From NCBI GenBank assembly GCA_002633005.1, contig NMRA01000260.1:499292-563291 (forward strand): a DNA stretch of 64,000 bases, written 5' to 3'. Shown piece by piece: positions 38,501 through 50,500 of this stretch (within the stretch, counting starts at the first letter, position 1; every line of letters begins with the position of its first letter). This DNA comes from Phoronis australis. Its lineage: Eukaryota > Phoronida > Phoronidae. Below the pieces are notes generated by a model that did no database searches, had not been told where the DNA came from, and saw nothing but the letters and a program-made list of their open reading frames with translations. The translations under genes were made by a program, and so were the position numbers.

Positions 38501-41500
38501 CTAAAGCCAATTGTTCGTGACTAGATATTTACATTGTGCTATGGCCTAAAGATGGCGCTTAAACAGTTTTTGGTGGATTTGACTTTGGAAATCTTGGTAC
38601 AGACAATTCTAGATCTCAGTTCCACAGAATGTACAAACAAGAAATTAAAACCTTTATATTGGGTCGAACACTTCAAAAAACTTGCACAAAGACCAAAAAC
38701 CGATTCCGAAGTGAGTTTCTGCATCTTTAAGACCACCTAACGTGCTGCCAGCTACCGAAAAAATGAGCAAAAGTACACCGAAGATGCAGTTTCAATCTCA
38801 ACAAGTCCAGCATTAGTTGCAGTCACTGTCAACTTAGATATAGTACATACAGACTGTCGAATTAAGCCATCTAGATTATAGAAATCATGCAAAAGCTAAG
38901 GTGGTTAAAGTCCATTTGTCCGAAAGGTTACTCCAAAATTTATAGTTCTTGCTTGCAAGTTTGTAAAATTTTAAGGAAAACAACTAATATTAAGATCCAC
39001 GTGCACTGTATTAACAAAGGTCCTTTATTCCCACCGGAAATTGCCGTGATTGATGCGGCAGTGCCTTCCCTCTGGTGATGTTCTTTAACCGTAAATATGA
39101 ACTGGCCGTTCTTCCCCCAATACTTTTATTTAATTGCCTGTGACTATGAAAACCCAATTGGGGGCTCGAAAAATGTTTCCACAAAATTTGCTCTTCAACA
39201 ACATCAGATTGTTTTTATATCTTTTATCCACATTCTGTATCCAAACGCCGCTTACAGTGTACCAAACAAGGGAGCTGAAACCAAAACATCATCGCTCTTC
39301 CCTCTTTTCAATTCAATAAACTTCAACAGGTGAGGTATAAACTATTGGGCTAATTCAACCACGACAAAAATATTTCCAAAAAAATTGTGGAAATCGTAGC
39401 CATTAACCCTCATGATGAACGTCGATGATTCTTCTCCATAGCGCCGCCGGCAGTGATTTCAAGTTGACGACTGACGAGTCCCTGGTAATTGTCTCGCACG
39501 ATGGTCATGTGTTCTGGAGATTTCCCACTACCTTGACAAGCTTCTGTCCGCTAGATGTCACCTACTTTCCGTTCGATAAGCAGGTAAAAAGCAACGCTCT
39601 ATTTTAAGTAAAGTGAAGCCAATCTATTAATTTGAGTATTGTGTTCTTAGTATGTTAATCTTATGTTAAACATGTATTGTTTTATGGTTTTCATAGACAA
39701 TTTAATATAATATGTTCCTTTTCCACGAGTCGTTGCTTGTGAAACATCCCCGTTAATGAAAACTATATCCTGTTTGAGTGACCCCTCAAACTAGTTTTCT
39801 CTTGATTAGAGACCCAAGCTTAAACACGATCCTCGTTGTGGTAAAAAGTGCATACCTTGTTGTTCTAAAAAGGGGTGTTCCCCCACAATCGTCGGAAGCG
39901 TTTGTCCATTTCCCAGATTGCGCAAGAAATTTTCAAACTTTCTCCGAACATTTGATCGGTGACCAAGGTTACAGGATAGTGTTCTGTTGCAAAAATCGAA
40001 ATCATGTTGTTCTAGTCATCATTCCTTAATTGGCTAAAAGGTCGCTTAATAACTGTTTAATTTTTGCACAGCAACACCTTTATTTTTTCGCTGGCATACA
40101 TTTCATTACGCAGTTTACGAACCACTGCCATCGTGTTTACTTCAATTACATATTTCAGTGTTGCGTGTCCGTGTACATCCACGGTAGCTGGGATTGGTGC
40201 CTGAAGGCAAGGTTATACAAGACCCATATTTGACTAATTTCGGAGCCTCATATCTCAGAAGTGACGGATTGACTTCGTATGAAGCTTTGGCTCTCTATTC
40301 GTCATGAATTTGTCTCTTAATGTCTGTTAAGAGTTGTCATTAAAATGTTCCAATTTTGCAAGAAGGGTTATCAGAAATAGGATTTTTTTATTTGCAAGGC
40401 GAATTATTAAGTTACATAATGCAAAAGCGAAATGATGTTTAAGAAACTGGTTACAACATTTTTGAGTTCTCATCTTGAAACTTGTATCAAATCAGATTTT
40501 ATCATGTTGTTGACGCTGTTCTGCTACAACAAATGTTCATTTTGGTAAACTTTGCTCAAAAGACATGGTCTCGTGACTCAATTAATGACAAATTGGCAAA
40601 ACGTTAAAGACCGAATTCATCAGGTATTCTACTTTCAGAAAATTTAGACTTTTGCTGAGTTAAAATCTTCAGTTTTGTAGACATCGGATCGTAATTGCGA
40701 CACTGTATGTCTACGAATGTATACTGCAACTCCCGGAAGACAAAAAGTTGGAATTTGCATTAAATATGGATGTAGGGGTAATCAGTTACCGGGGAACGAT
40801 TTCCGAGTTTTGGTAATACGCAAGAATTCTTGTTTCCTGACTAGAGCCTACAGTAGCTTGCTTATTGTCTTTGTGTCATTATATCACAGACGTGAAGATG
40901 CGGCCGTGAAGTAATCCTTATATTCAAACGTGAAATATGAAATAACAACTTTTCCATATTTGACTTGCATCTGAAATTACTACCATTTAATCTGATTCGG
41001 ACATGACAGCGTATGTATCTACACAAACACAAGACAATATTTTGCAGTCACTAAACCTCAATATTGACCGCTGCCGTTCGAATTCCTTTGAAAACTTATC
41101 GTGAAGCAGTGGAAATCTCATTGCTGTTCGATCCCAGGATCTAATTTCTCGCATCCCACCGACAACTTCTACCCGCTGTTGAAATCTGGGAAAGCACCCG
41201 CGTTGCCGACACTTAACTCACCAGTAGCAAAATCGATCAATTCGCATCGTAAGAAGTTCCTTGTCCACAGGCGTACATGTATGTATGAAAAATGGTACAA
41301 TGTACGTGTATAGTTTACATGTATTTTATTTCAACGTGTGACATAGAAAATGGTTTTCAGCTGAAAATGAAGACACTAGTCGTCATTGTGGACCTAACCA
41401 AAGCTTTCGACAAGGTTTGGAAGGAAGGCTTGGTACTCAAGTATGTGGCAAACTGTATGCGTGGATTAACAGTTATACGCTACAGACAAACACCTTGATA

Positions 41501-44500
41501 AGGATTAGGGAAGGAGTACCCCAGGGCAGCATAATTGCACCGACACTCTTTGTTGACATTACTGATCACCTGTCCATGCACATCTCATGGACTCTAGCAT
41601 GACCTGGCTGTATGGACAAAAACAGAATACTTAATCACAGCAGCGTACAGAATGCAGAAAGCCATGGACATCATCCTAAACTGCGCAAGAGAATGATGGT
41701 CACGATCAACACGACCAAAACAGAGACAATGTGCTTTTCCCTCTCTCCCAAAAAAGAAGATTTCTCGCTGCAGCTGGATAGTCAGAATATTCCCCACCAA
41801 GAAACCCCAACTTACCTCGGGGTTGAGCAGGACAAGAGGCTTACTTTGTCCCCGCACATTGCTGCCATGGGCAGCAAAGCTACTAAGAAATTTTCTGTGT
41901 CGAAGAAACTGGGTGGTACCAGTTGGAGCGCTAAAATGAAATCTTGACCCAAGTTTGCGCAGGATCTGTCTGGCCCCAAATGAGGTACACCTCTAACGCA
42001 TGGTCTACAGCTGCCAAAACCAACACAGATAACTTAGCCAGGGTCCAGATTACTGGTGTCTGCGTAATCACAGGAGGCATGAAGACCACCCCATCATGCA
42101 AATGTAGAACACGGCAGGCTTAAGGTCATTGGAAGAAAGACGGGATGAGAAACTCCTGAGACAGGGCGAAAAGATGAAGCGGCTCACATCCACTACATTC
42201 CAAACTCCAAGCCCCGACTAAAAACCGCATCAAGAGGCAGAGTCCAAACTACCTCATCAAGACACTTCAGCAGAAACATTAACCTCTGCTATCCTCAACC
42301 ACCCAACCACTAGAAATGCTCCAATACTTTGAAGAATGGTCGCTAGACGTTCTTCCTATGTCTTTCGATAACCCTAGGATAAGACCAAAGCATACATAAC
42401 TGGAGGAAATCCTGAAGGCCTTTACCCTAGAAACCCTGGACAGAGACTACCCCATCGCTTCTTTGACCCGAGTCTATACAATTGGCTCTGCTGAGAATAC
42501 TGCCAGACATGGGGGACACGAGATGATCATTCTCAGCAGCAAAACCACTATTGTGCTGCAATGGATTCCCTCCCACTGCCGCATCAGCGGCAACGAGGAA
42601 GCAGACAGACTCTCCAAGATAGGAAGCAAAAGAAAAAACCCTCCTACGAAGTCACTGTAGAAATGCCTGGAAGGAACGCCTACGTCTGGGGACTGAAGAA
42701 GACTACATATATATCCGCTTGACAGGCAAGAACAAGTCACTTACTTCAGTTTAAGAACTGTCCACTGTCAGCTGCTCTCCCACATGCATCGCCTGAAAAT
42801 CTCTCACACTGACGAGTGCCCGTGTGGCACATACCCTCAAACACCTGAGCATTTACTGCAGAGCTGCCATACGTTCGATACCCTAAGGCGCCAGTCCGGG
42901 GGAATTCAAAATAAAAGTGTGTTGCCCGACAACATCATTGAGACAAACCGCATGCTTTGCCCAGAAGACCAGACTGTCCATCTAAGCTACATGGCAGGAA
43001 ACGCTGAAGATGAAGAAGATAGAAAGTTGCGTGCGAAAGATCGGAGTGTTTAGACGGTTTTGAACATCATATGGGAACGTCATTCGGTGAATATTTGGAT
43101 TCTCCATCCAAAATAGTTTACTCAAAAAATATTTCCAGACGTCTTTTTCTAGAAAAGTCTGTTGGCTTATGTCTTTTGACTCTCGGTTGTAAATCAGCTT
43201 TAGTTACGGTTGCCTTGGCGTGTTTCACGAAAACTGGTCTATAACTCGAAGTCAAAAGACACATATCAGCAGTGCACTCAACGTACAAGACTGGAGACTA
43301 AACGTTTTGAGAAACGTAAAATAAAAAATTCCCTATACGTATTCATATTACTGGATTTTGTCTTCAGTAATGAGACAAAAGTCAATAGTCTCTTTGAGAA
43401 ATGGGCCACATTTCTCTCAAAGCACTGCTCCCCACTGCACTCTCTTTACAAATATCTCTGCTGCAAGTTTATGAGTGTGTCTTTTGTTAACAGGTGTGCC
43501 ATATGAAGTTTGGCTCATGGGTGTTTAATTTGGAGCAACTAGATCTACACTCGGTAGGAGACACCGGGGACACAAGTGTGTATAAAGGTAGGTCTTTGTA
43601 AAATCAGAGCCTGCGAGGAGGGGGCTTGGAAGCTGTCTGCTCAGCTACATTGCATTTCACTTAAGACAAGCGACATGCGGTGGCTCTTGTTTCGCAAAAG
43701 ATCTGACCTGTAATTTTCTGGGGGATGTATTACAAACCAATTGCAGGATACCTTACCTCCTTTGCTCCCACTCTGGATGCCTTCCAAGCCTCTGTGCTCT
43801 GGAATCTTTACTATGAAATACGTCTTTAAAAAGTATGGGAAACTCGAACGGCTTGTTAGTTTTATGTAAATGTAGGGCTGCCATGTAAAAGGCCTATGTG
43901 ACGGTTCAAAATGCCAAGGTTATTTACGTAGAGAAACTTCAATGAGTTCTCTGGTCTCTCATTTAACCTGTTTACGTTTCAATGAAATCGGATTAAACTT
44001 TATAGTCATACGTTTTTTTATGCGCACACATATTTATACGTGGGTGCATACTGCCGTCTTCTCTGGGCGACCAGTGTCTGCGCGGGGCTGTATCTCCTTG
44101 CATGATCATGACGAGATTTGGTAGGTGTGGCGACCTGTAGTGGCAATTTTTAGCGTCCACGGTTGCATCTCCTTAGCTCTTTGGAGGATCTTTGTGAAAT
44201 TTGACCGATATGTTCCTATGACGACGATTTTCAGATGTGCCCCAAGGGGCAGTTTTTTACGTTTGCTTCCTAGTTCTTTCGTGGATTTTCATGGAATTTA
44301 CATGCAGCAAGGTTTCTGTTAAAGAGGTGATGACGCCTTCCTCTTTCGGAAGGATTTGACGCATTCTGCGGCACCTGGTGGCAGTTTTAAACAATTTTGT
44401 GAACGTTTGAGGCCCGCCGTTCCATTTGCAAAACCGCTCAGTGGATCAATATAAAATTAAAAGATGATTTCGTGACGGACGTGTGTAATAACTGTGTCGA

Positions 44501-47500
44501 CCCCTAGTGGCAACTTTTGTTTGTCTGTGTCAAAGCTATATATCCTTAACTCTTTGGTATTTTTTTAAGTTTGGCATATATTATGTTCCAATGAAGATGA
44601 TAACGGATGACGATGCAGGTGTGCCACCTAGTGGCAGTTTTATTTTTTTACGTTTGCCGCTGTATCGTCCGTGTTCCACGATGGATTTTTGTGAAATTTT
44701 GCATGTTTCTCTCAAGAAGATGGTTACGTCTTTTAGTTTTCGGAGGGATGTGAAGTATTTTGCTCACCTGATGGCAAGTTTAAAAAAATGCACAGTACGT
44801 TTTTAATGTCTGCCTTCGTATTCAACCAAACGTTGGAAGGATTGTTGTGAAAGTTAATAGTTGTTTTCCTTTTGAGGAAACCGCAGTGGACACTGATTTT
44901 CGGACAGGTTCGACTACTGTGGTGACCCCTGGTAGCATTTATTGTTTTGCTTCCACGGCTATATGTCCTAAACTGTTTGGAGGATCTGTATGAAATGTGA
45001 CAGATATGTTTCTATGGGCATGAGTACGGATAACGACGAGTTTCAGACCAATTCTAGTACAGGTTTTTCCCCTAGTGATGGTTTTCGTTCTTTTTACGCT
45101 TGACTCTGTATATCTGGATATCATTCATTGATGGATTTCTCTGAATTTTTCAAATAGGTTTCTATTAAAGTGACAACTATGCCTTTCTATTTTCAGACAG
45201 ATTCAATACACTTTGCCACACCTGGTGTCACTTTTTGTTCCTTTTTTTAGCGTTTGCCTCTTTGTCTACCAAACTGCTCAAAGGACCATGATCAANCCCC
45301 CCCCCCCCCCTTGGGATGATTTCGTATTTTTTGCAACCATAGCTGCAGCTCCTGGTTTCTTTTCATGATTTTTGTTAACTTTTGCAGGTGTTTTCTTATA
45401 GATGTGAAATTGGTTGCTCATCACTTTTTGGACGGCTCTTATTATCACCGCGCCCCCTGTAGCAATTTGTACAAAGAACAGTAACAAAAGAACTAGTAAA
45501 CAAAATCTTTTGACTTAGCAAGACAGGAGTTTCATAGATCTAGCCTCCATTCGTTACAATAACGTACGTTGAAGACAAGACTGTACTTTTTTGTTTTGGC
45601 AGCTTTGTACAAATTCGCTCGTAGTCTCTAAACAACCTCCAATCTTCAAATTATATTAAGCTGTCAAACAAAATGTACAGTCATGTCTTCAACAAAGCTT
45701 GTGTTATTGAAGGGTTGCTACCGAAAAATACTATATTCTATGTAAATCTAAACCCATCACTAACTGGGATAAAGTTAAATGCATTGTGTAAACTAACTAA
45801 TAGATAACAGTTTTGTTCTAGTTCAAATCACTCCGTACAATTGTGATATGGATGATTTGCGTGTCTGCGTATTCTGTTCAGAGTGAGGATGTACGTCAAG
45901 AACAGTAGCTTGTTTCGGTATTACATACATTTACATGCTTCAATATTCAATAGACAGACAAACATGTATTATCAATGTTAAAACTATACCACGTGGTTCC
46001 AAGTTTGAGTTTGAAGTACAACTTTAGATAATATTGACTGACTCATTTCTCTATGAGTGCACTTGATTGACTTCGCTGGCTCTCAGTGAGGATTTCAGGC
46101 TAACAGACCAATCAGGTCTTAGCTGGGTGACCCGGCGGAACCGGTGAACTTGAAGTCAATCAAGTGAAAACATTGTTTAGTTTCCAGGGGACAAATTCAA
46201 TATTTACTTGAGCTTAATATTTTTTATTATATTGTTGTTCACTGATTTCTCAAACCCTAACCTGATAATGAGCATGTTTAACAGAAGAAAATCATAATCT
46301 AAGGTGTACCTATCAAAATAGACATGAAAACCCTCCTTTAAATGGATACATGTATTTCTATGTAAGGCCATTAATGCTTTAAAAGGAGTTGTTACCACCG
46401 CCTATTTTCAGAAAACAACGAGTGGGTTCTTAAGAAATTTGTAGTTAAAAGAACTGTTGACAGTTATAATCACACCAACGAGAAATTCCCGGATCTGACG
46501 TTTTCGCTGCATTTGGAGAGAAGGTCATTATATGTTTGTTTCAACTTGGTAAGTGTAGCTGACTAACGCATTCGAATTACAGGTTGTAGCTACCAATTTT
46601 TTTTTCTTTGAATTTAGAAATTCCAGCTGTGACATTGTAAAGAGAAACGCTTCAGTTTATAATATTTCTGGACAATATATTCAAACCTAATCCATTCTTC
46701 CGCGTTTCATTTATTCATATCCAAGGATTTTGCAGACCCAGTTTTAATAATGGTGCCACACACATCCTAGAACAAGTCCAACTTATATTTATCGCTATGG
46801 AGTGACAAATTCACAGGACGTATGAGCCTACCTCCATGAACGCCATTCAATAGGATACGTTTTGCTTTGGTGACTAAAACCTTAAGCCGCGTAAAGAGTT
46901 TCGTCTTGCATTGGCACCGCGGTGAATGGATGTCTGATTGTAAAATATCACATATGCAGTCGTAAACATAATGGGGTTCTGATTTTTAACGTTTTTCTCA
47001 CACACGTTCTACTGTCTAAGATGCCGAATGAACCACTTTTATCATAATCTATTGTTCAGGTATTCTCTCCGTAGATTCTTCCATCATGCCTGATTGCCGC
47101 CATTGGTATGTTGGCATACATACTGCCCTCTGACGACGGCGAGAAGATTGGTCTCTGCGTCACCATGTTGGTGGCACTCTCCTTCATAATGTTACTGATG
47201 GCTGACAAGATGCCACCGACCTCCACGTCCATCCCACTGTTGGGTAATCTGTTTCTTCTTCTTCACCTGCCACTTACATTGAATCACTAGCATTCAAAAT
47301 CACTAATATATCCACATTGTTTTCAAGCGACATAACCGTTTCCGAAAAACATTTGCTGTTTCAAATTGCATTAGATGCCGGACAAGTCAATGACCTTTAA
47401 CCTTGCAATATGTGGAAGAGTAACATTGCTCAATAAGGCAGTGACACCTGGAATTCCCTGTTGAGGCATCAGAGCGAATTCTTAGATTTGGACTTTGTCG

Positions 47501-50500
47501 TAAACAGTCCCGACTGCGGTGAGCACTAGACTGAAAAACGGGAGTGGTGGCCAGAGACTATGTAATGTAGGAGTCAAGAAATAACTCCAAATTTGACTTT
47601 TTTTGGCACAGCATATTGAAGGACTAATACGATTGATATGAAATTTCCGATGTTATATGCAAAAAAAATATCAGTTGCACATTCTGGAATTTACTATGTG
47701 GAGCCGCCTGGAGATTGATGTCTGATTCCTTTCCTCGAAAACAAGACCTGAATATACCTGGACCATGAGTCAGACGACTTAAATCTGACACCCCCGCGTC
47801 TATTCAAAGAGGGATTCTTCCTAGACAGGCTGCATGACACCTCAATAAAACCAAGAACTTTCTCTGCCCAATGCCATGACGTCTGCTGTCGCAAATGAAA
47901 TGATGAATACTAATGTTCATCGCGGTCCATTTAGCTACTCTGCATTGTGTTGTGAATAATTGTTTTGAAGATGTTCCAATTTTGCCTGAGGGTCTATCAT
48001 AACAGGACTATTTGCTTTCGTGAAAAATCACACGAGTTGCACGAAATTAACGTAAGCGAAACGTGCAAAATGTTACTAACTTCATGTCCACGCGACACAA
48101 ACTATGGCACATTGATAAAAGGTCACAAATCAAATTATGCAAGCTTTCAGCTTACTGACTGTATAGTTCTTTTGCTATTTGGCTAAATACGTGGGAATAC
48201 TTGGCGACAACGTCCTAAACAGCCTTAAGTTTATCTTCACTGACGACGTCTTCAACTACCTGTTTCTAGCTGTAGGCCCTAGGTCATGATCATAACCTTT
48301 GCGTGTGCACAACAGTATCCCACAAGTCATCTCACATTTTAAATCCCAAAAAATTGAAACCAGCGGTTCACAATACTATGCCTGTAGGCATTTGACCACA
48401 GAGATATTCTCTTACCACCGTCGGCCTGACAATTCTAAATTCGCATTCACCATGCAGTGAGCGTTAGTCAATGTGTAGGTGAAGGTGACAGGTGTTCGAT
48501 CTCGCCTGTTTGTTTTCATTAGGAGATGCCAATATAGTGTAGCATTTACAGAATTGCTGTAGTAAATACGAACATAAATTGAATTTTTGTGAGGACAACA
48601 TGTTTAGTATATTTTACGAAGACTGCATCTTATTTTTGCTAGAGCTTGCAAAACACTCACAGAATCAATCTTCTTTACAGGAGAGTTCTTCGCCGTCATT
48701 GTCATCATGTTCTCTTTGACGACACTGTTGTCAGCGTTTATTATCCATGTCCACTTTCGAGGGGGCCGTGGTAAACCCGTACCAAAATGGGCGAAGGTCT
48801 TGGTACTCAAAGGTTTGGCTAAAATCCTCTGCTTTGACGTGGATTGCAGCGGATATCATGAGTACGAAACGTCGGAAGGGAGTTATTCCCAGGTAAGTCA
48901 GAGACACTATTTTGAAGCCTCTGCAGCAAAGAACAAACTTGCTGTTTCCTTACTGACTTGGTTTTAAACAAGTACCAGTACGTTTAGAAGGTATTATGAC
49001 TAATATTAAATTTCTGTTACGAGTTTTCCAACTTGTAAATTGTGATATGTTATAATTGTTATCAACGGGCTTTTGCAAGGAGTTGATTCCCTTTGGTAAG
49101 AATCGGTGCACATTATGTACACTTTTGGCTTTATTCATTTTTGTTCCGTTTAAACCGAGAGCACTTCTGTGAACAATAAACATTGTTGAAATTTTCAAGG
49201 AATGTTGATAAAAACAACGATGAATTCAAATGGGGTTGACATGTTTCGGTGTGGTCACCTTGCTAGGCTCTACAACAAGTAACGAAACACAGACACAGCA
49301 GCAAAGTGGCCATTGTCTTTGCTTCTGAGGATGGGGTCGCGAATAAGCGAAGCGTGTTGCTTCTCGCGTGAAATAAGATTGAAAGAAAACTATAAAAAGT
49401 ACGCAATTGTTCTGTTTTACCTTGTAAATCGTAGGCGGATTTAGAGGGAGGCCCAGGAGGCCCGCTCCCCCGCCCAGGGCGTGAGGAGATATTGAGCCTA
49501 TGAATTAATTCCAGTAATTAACATGCGGCCGAAAGAGGGGGACTGGGTCTCAGACCTGATTGCAAATGTTTGTCACAGGCGACTTGCGGAATCGTTTTTT
49601 TAGTCCTCCGTTTGTTTTTGGTAGAAGGACCAGAAATTCGACCACCACTCTACCTTTCAGGCTGGGTACGCGCATGCAATCGTACTTTGCGCAATTGCCA
49701 GAGACAAAATTTTGGACCCCCTTATGATATCCTAGATCTGCCATTGTAAGTTCTCAACAGAAGGCGTTTTTTGATAAACATCAAAACACGCCATCTTTGA
49801 GGCGATTTAAATCCATCGTTGTTTTTTATCAACGTATTCTGCAACTTGCTGTAATGGAGATCTTTTCAAGGAGTGTTATATTTATACACAGTGTCAATTA
49901 CGTCATTGCTAAGCCGCAAATTTCAAAATGGAGTAAATCAAGTTAGCGGTGGTGAATCCTTCCCGAGTTGAGTTGGAACAGTCATTGAACCTTTTTACGT
50001 CATGCGTAATTTATTGATTGCTTGGTTGATTGAATACATAAAAACGGATGACTGTAAAAGTGAAACTTAATTACAAATGAATAAGACGACAAATTGATCG
50101 TAGATGAGAAAAATGACGTACAAGCTGAATGGACGATAAGACTTGACAGCACATGCAAAACATTGATAATACAGTAAAAAACGCAACAAGATAAAAAATA
50201 AATAAACAACAAGCAAAAGCAAACAAATGAAACTCATAAGTAATGATAACACTACTCAATAGTCCCGGCAGTCTGTCCATAACTTTCCCTGGAGGAATAT
50301 GGACGGAAAATTTAACGTCACCTTACAGTGGAAGTCTAGGAGATGCCGCCATCTTGGTTCTAACGCTTGCCACTATATGGTAAATAACACTGAGTCCAAA
50401 ATTGCTACTGAAAAAATAACCAGTTAATGTTTGCTTTAAAAAAATGTGACTGAAATGCTAATTTGTATGGTTCACAGATGTTGTGACTCGAGCTTCAGAT

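Noticed and set aside
47694-47894. Minus-strand 66-codon frame between gene B exons 8 and 9
   Set aside because: No recognised domain and no splice partners; it is intronic.
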